Part shown: positions 43,093-52,202 of the stretch, piece after piece | Position numbering within the stretch: the first letter of the stretch is position 1 | Layout of the letters: every line of letters starts with the position of its first letter | Assembly (NCBI RefSeq): GCF_006547045.1 | Contig: NZ_CP041242.1 | Location: forward strand, 3,358,001 to 3,422,000 | Direction of reading: 5' to 3' | Length of the DNA stretch: 64,000 nucleotides | Source: Lysobacter alkalisoli | GTDB taxonomy: Bacteria; Pseudomonadota; Gammaproteobacteria; Xanthomonadales; Xanthomonadaceae | Position numbers and translations under genes: made by a program | The notes under the pieces: model-generated | Told to the model about the DNA's origin: nothing | The model's database searches: none | Seen by the model: only the letters and a program-made list of their open reading frames with translations

Positions 43093-44730
43093 TCAAACCA
43101 GTCCGTTGCCGCGGATCTTCAGGGCCACGGCCATCGATCCGGCGAGTCCTTCTGGCAGGCGCACTTCCAACCCCCTTCGGTTGCGCTCAAACGGCAGGCT
43201 TTCGGTGGAGCCCAACATCTCGACACGCTCGATGGCACCCGGCGCCAGCGCCGATTCCTCGGCCAGCGTGTGGATGCGCATCACGCCATCGCGTGGCCAG
43301 CCGAGCGCGATGGCATACAGCACACCGCCCTTGGTAGTGAAGCGGATGTCTTCGGCCGTGAGCGGCTTGGACGAGCCTTCGCTGAACATGCCGCTGCCCA
43401 CGCGCGTGGGCCCTTCGCCGAAGCTGCGCCACGGACGCGTGCCGTAGATGGCTTCGCCGTTGCGGGCCATCCAGGCGGCGATGTCCTCGAGGATCTTCTG
43501 CTCGTCGGCATCGATGGTGCCGTCGCCGCGCATCGGCACCGACAGCAGCAGGTTGCCGTTCTTGGAAACGATGTCGCACAGCCGATGGACGATCGTGGCC
43601 GCCGACTTGTACTGATGGTTGTCGAACAGCGAGCGGGCGTAGTGCCAGTCGCCCAGGCAGGTGCAAGTCTGCCAGGGCAGCGGCTCGATGTTCTCGCGGA
43701 AGCCGCGCTCCACGTCCTCGACCACGCCCGGGCGCCACTCTGTCGGCAACTCCTTGGCGTTGACCACCGCCTCCAGCTTGCCGCCGTTCCACGCCATGCT
43801 GGCGTTGTAGTAGTGGGCGGTGATGTCCAGCCCGACTTGGCCCAGCGGCAGCCCGTGGTTGTCCATGTAGACGAGGTCGGGCCGGTAGCTGTCGATCAGG
43901 TCGCGGCAGCGCAGGTACCACTGGCGAGTGAACGCCGGGTTCTGCAGCGGCGGCTTCTCGTCCCAGTAGAACGTGTTCTTCTCGTGCCACGCCTCGACGG
44001 CACGGATCGTCCTTAAGCCGTCGGGCATGACGATGTTGCGGCCGGTGTAGAGCTGTTGCGGATCCAGGCCCTGCCACCACTTGCCGCGGCCATCGGCCTT
44101 GGTCAGCGTGTAGGCGTCGTAGCGCTGGCCGGCATACGGGCCTTCGGGATCGTAGCCGTAGGCCGACTGGAACCAATGCCACGCGTGCGCACCGTGATTG
44201 CTGACGCCAAAGCGCAATCCCCGTTCGCGCGCGGCCTTGGCCCAGATGCCGATGAGGTCCTTCTTGGGACCCACGCGCAGGGTGTTCCAGCCGTGGTACT
44301 TGGAGTCGTATGCGTCGAGGTTGTCGTGATGGTTGGCCATCGCCACGAAGTACCTGGCACCGGCCTTCACGTACAGGTCGAGCAGCGCGTCGGGATCCCA
44401 GTTCTCCGCCTTCCAGCGATTCTGGATCTCCATGAAGCCGGACTTGGTCGGGTGGCCGTAGGTCTCGACGTGGTGGTCGTACTGCCAGTTGCCCTGGATG
44501 TACATGCGGCGCGCATACCAGTCGCCCATCTCCGGCACGCATTGCGCGCCCCAGTGCGCCCAGATGCCGAACTTGGCGTCGCGGAACCAGTCGGGCGTAC
44601 GGTAGCCTTCCACCAGCGAGTCCCAGGTCGGCGCGAAGGTGGGCGCGAGCGCCGACGCCTTCGTCCCCCAGAACGGAAGCGAGGCCACTGCGGCAGCGGA
44701 TTGGAGGAAGGATCGTCGGGACAGTTTCAT
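43093..44730 (-). CDS. GH29 alpha-L-fucosidase with Tat signal
   Basis: Protein of 545 residues. Tat motif LSRRSFLQSAAAVASL at about residues 3-19. Barrel landmarks of GH29: WFRDAKFGIWAHWG, ARYFVAMANHHDN, and nucleophile Asp in RPDLVYMDNHG; the C-terminal domain ends in LKIRGNG. It removes alpha-L-fucose, complementing the GH95 enzyme of the xyloglucan operon. ATG at 44730; a GTG two codons upstream is less likely. It is the first gene of the minus-strand block running to GH2 at 31182 and lies behind a 231-bp promoter region. Confidence 0.9.
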   Translation of the reverse strand: MKLSRRSFLQSAAAVASLPFWGTKASALAPTFAPTWDSLVEGYRTPDWFRDAKFGIWAHWGAQCVPEMGDWYARRMYIQGNWQYDHHVETYGHPTKSGFMEIQNRWKAENWDPDALLDLYVKAGARYFVAMANHHDNLDAYDSKYHGWNTLRVGPKKDLIGIWAKAARERGLRFGVSNHGAHAWHWFQSAYGYDPEGPYAGQRYDAYTLTKADGRGKWWQGLDPQQLYTGRNIVMPDGLRTIRAVEAWHEKNTFYWDEKPPLQNPAFTRQWYLRCRDLIDSYRPDLVYMDNHGLPLGQVGLDITAHYYNASMAWNGGKLEAVVNAKELPTEWRPGVVEDVERGFRENIEPLPWQTCTCLGDWHYARSLFDNHQYKSAATIVHRLCDIVSKNGNLLLSVPMRGDGTIDADEQKILEDIAAWMARNGEAIYGTRPWRSFGEGPTRVGSGMFSEGSSKPLTAEDIRFTTKGGVLYAIALGWPRDGVMRIHTLAEESALAPGAIERVEMLGSTESLPFERNRRGLEVRLPEGLAGSMAVALKIRGNGLV

Positions 44731-44881
44731 GGACACGGGCCTGGCGGATTACCGATACGCGACGATTCGCGAAAGACAGCCGATGGCGAGGCCGGATGCG
44801 ACGCGCCCCTTTCCGGCGGAGACGGCGGCAAACCCATCTTTTCGCCGCTGAATATTCGATCTTCCGCAAGATCGTGCACGC

Positions 44882-44897
44882 TTGGCAGCGCTGTCAA
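44882..44897. promoter_or_regulatory. LacI-like palindrome TTGGCAGCGCTGTCAA
   Basis: 16-bp palindrome with one mismatched pair. It shares its core with the site at 15227-15240 in the receptor promoter. On the minus strand its TTGACA half could be the -35 box, so a bound repressor would block the promoter of the GH29 block. Confidence 0.5.
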
Positions 44898-44914
44898 CAT
44901 TGCCGCGCATCGAC

Positions 44915-44927
44915 TTCGATAATCGAA
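44915..44927. promoter_or_regulatory. Perfect palindrome TTCGATAATCGAA
   Basis: 13-bp perfect dyad 185 bp upstream of GH29, followed by a further ATCGAT. Its core resembles the CGAT-rich boxes at 53356 and 55245 of the arabinose cluster but the spacing differs. It could be a regulator site or part of the promoter. Confidence 0.35.
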
Positions 44928-44961
44928 TCAATCGATAGCCAATACGACTCCATATCGCTCT

Positions 44962-46026
44962 CTACTTCTGTGCGAAACCTTCCGTCAGCGCCGCCATCGC
45001 ATCCTCCCAGGCGCTGCCCGGTGCGACGCGGGCGAAGCGGTAGGCGATGCGGCGTGCGTACTTCCGGCCCGGCCGCAGGATCGCGTCGGGGAAGCCTGGA
45101 CGGTTAGGCGCATCGGGGAATCCCTGAGGTTCCAGGCACACGCCCCGGCCGAGCCGCGGATGATGGGCGTCGAGGATCTGCCCTTCGTAGAACACCAGCG
45201 CCGGAGCGTCGCTCGATACGCGCATCGCCACGCCGCTGTGTGGCGAGTACAGCTCCGCGCTGCAGTCGGCGGCATCGGCCAGCACCAGACAATGATCGTA
45301 GCCCTTGCCCATCCGGATCTGCGGGTGCGCCAGATCGGTGTTCCGGGTCGGTGCGACCGGTTGGCGGAAGTCGAATGGCGTTCCGTCCACGCGGGCGATT
45401 TCCCCCAGCGGGATCAGTTCGGCATCCACCGGCAGGTAGCGGTCGGCCGGCACCCGCAGCCAATGCTCTGCCGCCGGCACGGCGGGATCGCCGCCCAGGT
45501 TGAAGTACGGGTGATAGGTCGGGTCGAACGGCGTGGGCGCATCGCAGCGCGCGGTGCAGTCGAAGTGCAACGTCGTTCCCTGCAGGCGGAACTCGACACT
45601 GGCTTCCAGGCGGCCCGGATAGCCGTCCTCACCATCCTCAAGCGTGCAGGCCAGGCGCGCGCGGTCGACATCCTGTTCTTCCACGCGCCACAGGCGGCGG
45701 CCGAATCCCCCGCTGCCGCCGTGCAGGTGGTGATGCCCTTCGTTGACGCTGAGCCGGTACGTCCTGCCATCGTGTTCGTAGCGCCCATGCGCGATCCGGC
45801 CGCTGGTGCGGCCGACCAGCCTGCCCAGGTTGACGGTGTCGGCCAGGTACGCAGGCAAGTCCTCCAGGCCCAATACCAGCGATACGGGCTCGCCGCCCGC
45901 CTCCAGGCGCAGTGATTGCAAGATGCCGCCGTAGGTCAGCACCTCCGCTTCGAGCCCTTCATCGCTGCGCAGGGTCAGCAGGTGGACCTGGCTACCGTCG
46001 GGCAGCGTCCCGAATTCGCGTTTCAT
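44962..46026 (-). CDS. galM: Aldose 1-epimerase (galactose mutarotase)
   Basis: Protein of 354 residues. It interconverts alpha and beta anomers of galactose, arabinose or xylose, supplying the form that the dehydrogenase oxidises. Motifs: LTYGGILQSL, GRTSGRIAHGRY, NEGHHHLHGG (catalytic His), TYHPYFNLGG (second His), and a C-terminal CLEPQGFPDAPN with the catalytic Glu. No signal peptide, so cytoplasmic. It is the last gene of the transporter operon, 36 bp after yjfF. Confidence 0.95.
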   Translation of the reverse strand: MKREFGTLPDGSQVHLLTLRSDEGLEAEVLTYGGILQSLRLEAGGEPVSLVLGLEDLPAYLADTVNLGRLVGRTSGRIAHGRYEHDGRTYRLSVNEGHHHLHGGSGGFGRRLWRVEEQDVDRARLACTLEDGEDGYPGRLEASVEFRLQGTTLHFDCTARCDAPTPFDPTYHPYFNLGGDPAVPAAEHWLRVPADRYLPVDAELIPLGEIARVDGTPFDFRQPVAPTRNTDLAHPQIRMGKGYDHCLVLADAADCSAELYSPHSGVAMRVSSDAPALVFYEGQILDAHHPRLGRGVCLEPQGFPDAPNRPGFPDAILRPGRKYARRIAYRFARVAPGSAWEDAMAALTEGFAQK

Positions 46027-46062
46027 CTGGAATCCCGTGAGGATCGGAAAAGAGAACTGCGG

Positions 46063-47073
46063 TCACGCGCCGCCGTGCCGCGCGACCAGCAGGCGCTGCA
46101 GCAGACAGAACGCCAGCAACAGGACGCCGATGGCGATGCGCGTCCACCACGAACTGAGCGTGCCGTCGAATACGATCAGGGTCTGGATCAGGCCGAGAAT
46201 GAGTACGCCGACCAGGCTGCCCAGCACATGCCCTTTGCCGCCGGACAGCAGCGTGCCGCCGATCACCACCGCGGCGATCGCATCCAGCTCCAGTCCCATC
46301 GCGTGCTGGCTGTAGCCGCTGAGCATGTAGAAGGTGTAGACCACTCCGGCCAGTGCCGAACAGAACCCGCTCAGCGCGTACACGCCTACCAGCGTGGAGC
46401 CGACCGGCAAGCCCATCAGCCAGGCCGACTGTTCGTTGCCGCCGATGGCGTACACGGTGCGACCGAAACGGGTCAGGCGCGCCAGCGCCACGCCGCCCGC
46501 CACCACTGCCAGGGCCAGCAGCGCCCCGAACGACAGCGAGGCGCCGCCGCCCACCGGAATGCGCAGCGCGGCTATCGCCACGTAAGCGGGATGTTCGATG
46601 TTGATGGAATCCACGCTGATCAGCGTGGCCGCGCCGCGGGCGAGGAACATGCCCGCCAGGGTCACCACGAAGGGCTGCAGCCGGTAGCGCCGGATCAGCA
46701 CGCCCATCAGCGCGCCGAAGCCGGTGCCCAGCGCCAGCACCAGCGGAATGGCCGCCAGCGGGTGCCAGCCGTGCCGCTGCACCAGCGCCGCCGACAGCAC
46801 CGAGGTAAAGGCGATCACCGCCCCCACCGACAGGTCGATGCCCCCGGTCAGGATGACGAAGGTCAGCCCCACTGCGACGATGCACAGGAAGGCGTTGTCG
46901 ATCAGCAGGTTGAGGAATACCTGCGGCGACAGGAATCCGTCGTACAGCACGCCGCCGGCCGCCGACATCGCCACGAACAGCGCCAGGGTGACCAGCAGCG
47001 GCAGCCTTTCGGCGAGGCGCCACGCGTGTGCCGGCCGAGCGCCGGCAACGGAGACGGGATGCGTCGCGCTCAC
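46063..47073 (-). CDS. yjfF: Sugar ABC transporter permease, YjfF-like
   Basis: Protein of 336 residues of the RbsC/BPD_transp_2 family with about nine or ten membrane helices. The signature loop GGIDLSVGAVIAF is present, and AIGGNEQSAWLMGLPV fits the coupling region. With YtfT it forms the channel of a pentose/furanose importer. The GTG start at 47073 overlaps the stop of ytfT (GTGA), which decides the start; the frame is open upstream without support. In E. coli the matching system imports galactofuranose. Confidence 0.9.
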   Translation of the reverse strand: MSATHPVSVAGARPAHAWRLAERLPLLVTLALFVAMSAAGGVLYDGFLSPQVFLNLLIDNAFLCIVAVGLTFVILTGGIDLSVGAVIAFTSVLSAALVQRHGWHPLAAIPLVLALGTGFGALMGVLIRRYRLQPFVVTLAGMFLARGAATLISVDSINIEHPAYVAIAALRIPVGGGASLSFGALLALAVVAGGVALARLTRFGRTVYAIGGNEQSAWLMGLPVGSTLVGVYALSGFCSALAGVVYTFYMLSGYSQHAMGLELDAIAAVVIGGTLLSGGKGHVLGSLVGVLILGLIQTLIVFDGTLSSWWTRIAIGVLLLAFCLLQRLLVARHGGA

Positions 47074-48161
47074 CGTGCGCCTCCCGCGCCCGCCCGCATC
47101 GCCAGGCCGCGCACGCTGCGGCGGAACTCTGGCGATTGCAGCAGCATCACCGCGAACACCAGCAGCGCCTTCGCCACCAGGTTGACCTGCGGCGGCACGC
47201 CTACGGCGTAGATGGTGGAGGTCAGCGTCTGGATGATGAGCGCGCCCACCAGACTGCCCGCCAGGCTGAAACGGCCGCCGGTCAGCGCGGTGCCGCCCAG
47301 GCATACCGCCAGGATCGCATCCAGCTCCATCAGGTACCCCACGCTATTGGCGTCGGCGCTGGCGACGTTGGAACTGACCAGCAATCCGGCCAGCCCGGCG
47401 GAGATGCCGCAGGACGTGTACAGCGCCAGAGAAATCCCCTTCGTCCGCACCCCGGCCACGTGCGCGGCCTGCGGGTTGTGGCCCATGGCGCGCACGAACA
47501 GGCCGAGCGCGGTGCGTCCCAGCAACACGTGCAGCAGCGCGAACACCGCGACCACCACGAACAGCGCGAACGGCAGCCCCAGCAGGAAGCCGTTGCCCAG
47601 ATACGAGTACGGTGCGTAGTAGACGGTAAGGATCTGGCCGTCGCCGATGAGCTGCGCGATGCCGCGCCCGGCCACCATCAGGATCAGGGTGGCGATGATC
47701 GGCTGCATGCCGACTTTCGTGACCAGCAGACCGTTCCACAATCCGCACGCAGCAGCGGCCGCGATCGCCGCGGCAAGCGCGGCGAACAGCGGCAGCAGCC
47801 CGCGCGCATCACCGTCGCCGGCCTGCAGCCGCAGCAGGGTCCACGCGGCCACAGTGGCGGCGATCGCGGCGATCGCGCCCACCGAGATGTCCAGCCCGCG
47901 CACCGCGATCACCAGCGTCATGCCCAGCGACACCAGGATCAATGGCGCGGCGCGATTGGCGATGTCCACCAGGTTGCCGTAGAGATGCCCGTCGCGCCAT
48001 TGCAGCGACAGGAAGCCCGGGTTGACCAGTCCATTGCCGGCCAGCAGCAGCGCCAGCGTCAGCAGCGGCCAGAACAGCGGCCTGGAGGCGATAGTCTGCA
48101 AGCCGTGCGCCAAGCCAATGGCGAAAGAAGTCTTCATCCGCTGTTCGTCGTGTCCCGTCAT
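47070..48161 (-). CDS. ytfT: Sugar ABC transporter permease, YtfT-like
   Basis: Protein of 363 residues, hydrophobic throughout. The motif RGLDISVGAIAAIAATVAAW and the loop RAMGHNPQAAHVAGV mark the ribose/galactofuranose permease family. It forms a heterodimer with YjfF. ATG at 48161; a second Met at 48137 (MKTSFAIG) is a possible start. It begins 4 bp after the stop of ytfR and overlaps yjfF by GTGA. Confidence 0.9.
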   Translation of the reverse strand: MTGHDEQRMKTSFAIGLAHGLQTIASRPLFWPLLTLALLLAGNGLVNPGFLSLQWRDGHLYGNLVDIANRAAPLILVSLGMTLVIAVRGLDISVGAIAAIAATVAAWTLLRLQAGDGDARGLLPLFAALAAAIAAAAACGLWNGLLVTKVGMQPIIATLILMVAGRGIAQLIGDGQILTVYYAPYSYLGNGFLLGLPFALFVVVAVFALLHVLLGRTALGLFVRAMGHNPQAAHVAGVRTKGISLALYTSCGISAGLAGLLVSSNVASADANSVGYLMELDAILAVCLGGTALTGGRFSLAGSLVGALIIQTLTSTIYAVGVPPQVNLVAKALLVFAVMLLQSPEFRRSVRGLAMRAGAGGAR

Positions 48162-48165
48162 ACGT

Positions 48166-49692
48166 TCACTGCCCGGCGATCAGCGCGAGCACCCGTTCGG
48201 CGCCGCTGCCGCCCGGCAGCTCCCCGGCCTTGCGGCGCTCGCGCATCACCGCGATGCGGTCGCACAGGCGTACGAGTTCATCGATCTCGGCGGAAACGAA
48301 CAGCACCGCCATGCCCTCGTCCGCGCGTCGCACCACCTCAGCCATGACCTCCTGCTTGGCGGCGATGTCGATGCCGCGCGTGGGTTCGTCGAGGATCAGC
48401 AGCTTCGGCTCGGTCGCCAGCCAGCGCGCCAGCACGACCTTCTGCTGGTTGCCGCCGGACAAGGCCCCGACCGGCGTTTCGATACCGGCGGTCCGGATGC
48501 CCAGCAGATCGACGAACCGGCGCGCCGTCTCCTCCTGCTTCGCGCGCGGCATGGAGCGGCGCAGGCCCATGCGCGCCTGCACGGCCAGGACGATGTTCTC
48601 GCGCACGGACAGCTCGGCCACGATGCCCTCGGTCTTGCGCTCTTCCGGGCACAGCGCCAAGCCGGCGGCCACCGCGTCGGCGGGATGGCGGAACGCGGTG
48701 TCGCGGCCGGCCACGCGCAGGCGCCCCTGCCCCGCCCGATCCAGGCCGAACAGCAGCCGCGCCAATTCGGTGCGGCCGGAACCGAGCAGGCCGCCCAGCC
48801 CCAGCACTTCGCCCGCGCGCAGGCGCAGGTCGGTCGGATGCAGCCTGCCCTTCAGCCCGAGGCCTTCGGCCTCCACCACCACCGGCGCATCGTCGGCCAC
48901 GATGCCGCCCCGCGCATGGCCGCTCGCCAGGACCACCTTGCGTCCCACCATGGCGGTCACCAGCGCGGCCTGCGGCAGTTCGGCCGGCAGGTATTCGCCG
49001 ACCCGCCTGCCGTTACGCAGCACCGTGATGCGGTCGGCGACCGCATAGACCTGGTCGAGAAAATGGGTGACGAAGAGGATCGCCATGCCGCGCTCGCGCA
49101 ACTGGCGCATCACCCGGAACAGTTCGCGCACCTCGCCTTCGTCCAGGCTGGAGGTGGGCTCGTCGAGGATCAGCACCCGCGCCGACACGCCCAGCGCGCG
49201 CGCGATCGCCACCATCTGCTGCACCGCCACCGGGTGGCTCCCCAGCGGCGAATCGACGTCGAGGTCCAGGTGCAGCTGCGCCATCAACTCGCGCGCGTCG
49301 CGCCGCACCCGCGCCCAGTCGATCAGGCCCAACCGGTTGCGCGGAAACCGACCGGCGAACAGGTTTTCCGCCACCGACAGGTTCGGGCACAGGTTCACTT
49401 CCTGGTAGACCGTGCTGATGCCTTCGTGCTGCGCCTCGAGCGGCGTGGCCGGCGCGATGGAGCGCCCATCGATGCGGATGCTGCCGGCGTCCGCGCGCTC
49501 GGCGCCGGTCAGCAACTTGATGAGAGTCGACTTCCCTGCGCCGTTCTGCCCCATCAGCGCATGCACTTCGCCCGCCTGCAGCGTGAGGGCGACGTCCTCC
49601 AACGCCACCGTCTGGCCGAAGCGCCGGGCCAGGCCTTCGGCCTGCAGCACCACGGAGCCGCCGGTCGTGGGGGCGAGGGAATCGGACTGCAT
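48166..49692 (-). CDS. ytfR: Sugar ABC transporter ATP-binding protein, YtfR-like
   Basis: Protein of 508 residues with two fused ATPase domains. The first has Walker A GQNGAGKST, the degenerate signature HPVAVQQMVAIARAL typical of YtfR, and Walker B VLILDEPTSSLD. The second has the degenerate P-loop GLLGSGRTEL, a full signature LSGGNQQKVVLARWL and LLILDEPTRGID. It powers uptake of the sugar delivered by YtfQ. It lies 19 bp after ytfQ. Confidence 0.94.
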   Translation of the reverse strand: MQSDSLAPTTGGSVVLQAEGLARRFGQTVALEDVALTLQAGEVHALMGQNGAGKSTLIKLLTGAERADAGSIRIDGRSIAPATPLEAQHEGISTVYQEVNLCPNLSVAENLFAGRFPRNRLGLIDWARVRRDARELMAQLHLDLDVDSPLGSHPVAVQQMVAIARALGVSARVLILDEPTSSLDEGEVRELFRVMRQLRERGMAILFVTHFLDQVYAVADRITVLRNGRRVGEYLPAELPQAALVTAMVGRKVVLASGHARGGIVADDAPVVVEAEGLGLKGRLHPTDLRLRAGEVLGLGGLLGSGRTELARLLFGLDRAGQGRLRVAGRDTAFRHPADAVAAGLALCPEERKTEGIVAELSVRENIVLAVQARMGLRRSMPRAKQEETARRFVDLLGIRTAGIETPVGALSGGNQQKVVLARWLATEPKLLILDEPTRGIDIAAKQEVMAEVVRRADEGMAVLFVSAEIDELVRLCDRIAVMRERRKAGELPGGSGAERVLALIAGQ

Positions 49693-49711
49693 CGGGGCGC
49701 GCCGGCGGGCG

Positions 49712-50686
49712 TCAGTACTTGCGATTGGGCAGTTCGGCGGCGGCCTGGTCGGCGGTGAACACGCCTTCCTCGACCTCCACGCGCCTGGGCACCGGCCTGT
49801 TCGCGGCCACGTCGCGGATCAGTTGCGCCAGCTGCTCGCCGAACAGCGGGTTGCACTCGATGGTGGCGTTGAGCTTGCCGGCCTTCATCGCCTCGAACGC
49901 GCCGCGCACGCCGTCGATGGAGACGATGCGGATGTCCTGACCCGGCTTCAGTCCCGCTTCCTCGATGGCCTGGATCGCGCCGATCGCCATGTCGTCGTTG
50001 TGGGCGAACAGCACATCGATGTTGCGGCCCTCGGACTTGAGGAAGGCTTCCATCACTTCCTTGCCCTTGGCGCGGGTGAAATCGCCGCTTTGCGAGCGCA
50101 CCACCCGGAAGCGGCCGTCGGCATCGACGATTTCCCGGAAGCCCTTCATGCGGTCGATGGCAGGAGCCGAACCGACGCTGCCCTGCAGCTCGACGACGCG
50201 GATCGGCCCGGACTTGCCCTGGCTGTCCTCGACCAGCCAACGGCCGGCATTGCGTCCTTCCTCGACGAAGTCCGATCCGATGAAGGTGACGTACAGCGAG
50301 TCGTCGCTGACCTTCACCGCGCGGTCGGTCAGCACCACCGGAATGCCAGCGGCCTTGGCTTCGCGCAGCACGGTCTCCCAGCCGGACTCGACCACCGGCG
50401 AGAACGCGATCACGTCCACACGCTGGGCGATGAACGAGCGCAGCGCCTTGATCTGGTTCTCCTGCTTCTGCTGCGCATCGGAGAACTTGAGCCGGAACTC
50501 CGGCGGAGCCAGCGCCGCCTTCACCGACGCGGTGTTGGCGGTGCGCCATTCGCTTTCCGCGCCGACCTGGCTGAAGCCGACGGTGATCGGCTTGCCTTCG
50601 CCGCTACCGTCGCCGTTCCCTGTTCCGCTCCCGGAGCAGGCCGCAAGCACCAGCAAAGTGGCGCACATCATTACGAACTTCCGCAT
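49712..50686 (-). CDS. ytfQ: Periplasmic sugar-binding lipoprotein, YtfQ-like
   Basis: Protein of 324 residues. Lipobox LVLAACSG, a Gly/Ser linker, then a Peripla_BP_4 fold: TVGFSQVGAESEWRTAN, IAFSPVVESGWETVL, VLTDRAV, FAHNDDMAIGAIQA. YtfQ binds galactofuranose in E. coli and related proteins bind arabinose. Here the arabinose/galactose catabolic genes in the same operon suggest L-arabinofuranose or galactofuranose. ATG at 50686 has GGAGGGAA upstream. Confidence 0.92.
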   Translation of the reverse strand: MRKFVMMCATLLVLAACSGSGTGNGDGSGEGKPITVGFSQVGAESEWRTANTASVKAALAPPEFRLKFSDAQQKQENQIKALRSFIAQRVDVIAFSPVVESGWETVLREAKAAGIPVVLTDRAVKVSDDSLYVTFIGSDFVEEGRNAGRWLVEDSQGKSGPIRVVELQGSVGSAPAIDRMKGFREIVDADGRFRVVRSQSGDFTRAKGKEVMEAFLKSEGRNIDVLFAHNDDMAIGAIQAIEEAGLKPGQDIRIVSIDGVRGAFEAMKAGKLNATIECNPLFGEQLAQLIRDVAANRPVPRRVEVEEGVFTADQAAAELPNRKY

Positions 50687-50724
50687 TCCGTTCCCTCCCG
50701 AAGAACCGATGCCGTGTGGTGGTA

Positions 50725-52161
50725 TCAGGCTGCCGTATAGGCGGTCTTCACCGTAGTGTAGAACTCGACCGCATGGCGTCCCTGTTCGCGCGGACCGTAG
50801 CTGGACGCCTTGCGGCCGCCGAACGGCACATGCGGATCCACGCCCGCGGTGGGCAGGTTGACCATCACCATGCCCGCCTGCGCGTGGCGCTTGAAGTGCG
50901 TGGCATGCCTGAGCGACGTGGTGCAGATGCCCGCGCACAGGCCGAACTCGGTGTCGTTGGCCAGGGCCAGCGCATGCTCGTAGTCGTCGGCGCGGATCAG
51001 CGCGGCGACCGGGCCGAAGATCTCCTCGCGCGCGATGCGGTGCTCGGGCCGGGCGGCGAACAGGGTCGGCGCGAGGAAATGGCCCTGCGTGGCGCATTCG
51101 ACGCGTTCGCCTCCGAACAGCAGCTCGGCGCCTTCGTCGCGGCCGATGCCGATGTACGACAGATCGGTGTCCAACTGCGCGGCGCTGGCGACCGGGCCGA
51201 TGTCCACGCCCGCCTGCAGCGGGTCGCCCACCGTCAGCTTGGCCAGGCGCGCCTGCATGCGCGCGGCGAACTCGTCGTATACCGCGTTTTCCACGATCAG
51301 GCGGCTGGAGGCCGTGCAGCGTTGGCCGGTGGAGAAGTAGGCGCCGTTGACCGCGCATTCCACGGCCTGATCCAGATCGGCATCCGCCAGCACCACCAGC
51401 GGGTTCTTGCCGCCCATTTCCATCTGGATCTTCAGGCCGCGCTCGGCGGCCTGCCGCAGCAGCGCGCGGCCGGTCGGCACCGAGCCGGTGAAGGTCAGCG
51501 CGTCGAGCCTGCCATGCCCGACCAGCGCCGCGCCCACCGTGCGGCCGGCGCCCAGCACCAGGTTGAACACGCCGGCGGGCACGCCGGCGCGTTCGAGGAT
51601 GTCGGCGATGGCCCAGGCGCAGCCCGGCACGATCTCGGCCGGCTTGAACACCACGGTGTTGCCGTAGGCGAGCGCCGGCGCGATCTTCCAGGCCGGGATC
51701 GCCAGCGGGAAGTTCCAGGGCGCGATGATGCCGACCACGCCCACCGGCTCGCGGGTGATCTCCACGTCCACGCCCGGGCGCGTGGAAGCCAGCTTCTCGC
51801 CGGGAATGCGCAGCGCCTCGCCGGCGAAGAACTTGAATATCTGCCCTGCGCGCGCCGCCTCGCCGATGCTCTCGGGCAGGGTCTTGCCTTCCTCCATCGC
51901 CAGCAGTCGGCCCAGTTCTTCCTTGCGCGCGAGGATCTCGCTGCCGGCGCGGTCGAGGATGTCCGCGCGCTGCTGCGGCGAACTCAGCGACCAGGCCGGC
52001 AACGCCGCGGCGGCGGCGTCGACCGCCTGCGCCACCTGCGCCGCATCCAGCACGCCGTAGCTGCCGACCGGCGCGGCGAGGTCGGCAGGGTTCTCGTCGT
52101 CCGCGCCGTCGCTGCCGGCAACCCATTGGCCATCGATGTAGCTCTTGAACTGGCGGGTCAT
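50725..52161 (-). CDS. Aldehyde dehydrogenase, probable 2-oxoglutarate semialdehyde dehydrogenase
   Basis: Protein of 478 residues of the NAD(P)-dependent ALDH family. APWNFPLAIPAWKIAPAL and FKPAE shape the cofactor site; GSVPTGR binds the dinucleotide; the general base Glu is in MEMGGKNP and the nucleophile Cys in TGQRCTAS. In an arabonate/xylonate pathway this step makes 2-oxoglutarate from its semialdehyde. Succinate-semialdehyde dehydrogenases look alike, so the substrate rests on context. ATG at 52161 has AGGAGA upstream and is preferred to the more upstream ATG at 52206. Confidence 0.88.
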   Translation of the reverse strand: MTRQFKSYIDGQWVAGSDGADDENPADLAAPVGSYGVLDAAQVAQAVDAAAAALPAWSLSSPQQRADILDRAGSEILARKEELGRLLAMEEGKTLPESIGEAARAGQIFKFFAGEALRIPGEKLASTRPGVDVEITREPVGVVGIIAPWNFPLAIPAWKIAPALAYGNTVVFKPAEIVPGCAWAIADILERAGVPAGVFNLVLGAGRTVGAALVGHGRLDALTFTGSVPTGRALLRQAAERGLKIQMEMGGKNPLVVLADADLDQAVECAVNGAYFSTGQRCTASSRLIVENAVYDEFAARMQARLAKLTVGDPLQAGVDIGPVASAAQLDTDLSYIGIGRDEGAELLFGGERVECATQGHFLAPTLFAARPEHRIAREEIFGPVAALIRADDYEHALALANDTEFGLCAGICTTSLRHATHFKRHAQAGMVMVNLPTAGVDPHVPFGGRKASSYGPREQGRHAVEFYTTVKTAYTAA

Positions 52162-52202
52162 GCATCGTCTCCTGTGGTCGTCTCCTGCGCCGGGCTCCGT
52201 GC

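Larger units (their letters stand above)
44731..44961. promoter_or_regulatory. Promoter region of the GH29-led glycosidase block
   Basis: No gene is supported here. On the minus strand a TTGACA hexamer overlaps the palindrome at 44882-44897, and a second palindrome lies at 44915-44927. The region also has to end the galM-containing transcript arriving from the right; no clear terminator with a T tract is visible. Confidence 0.5.

Noticed and set aside
39897-43337. 1146-codon open frame on the + strand opposite GH31 copy 2
   Set aside because: Shadow frame of a GC-rich gene, no conserved motif.
45992-47023. Open frame overlapping yjfF in another phase
   Set aside because: Lacks hydrophobic segments and motifs; yjfF in its own phase has the full permease pattern.
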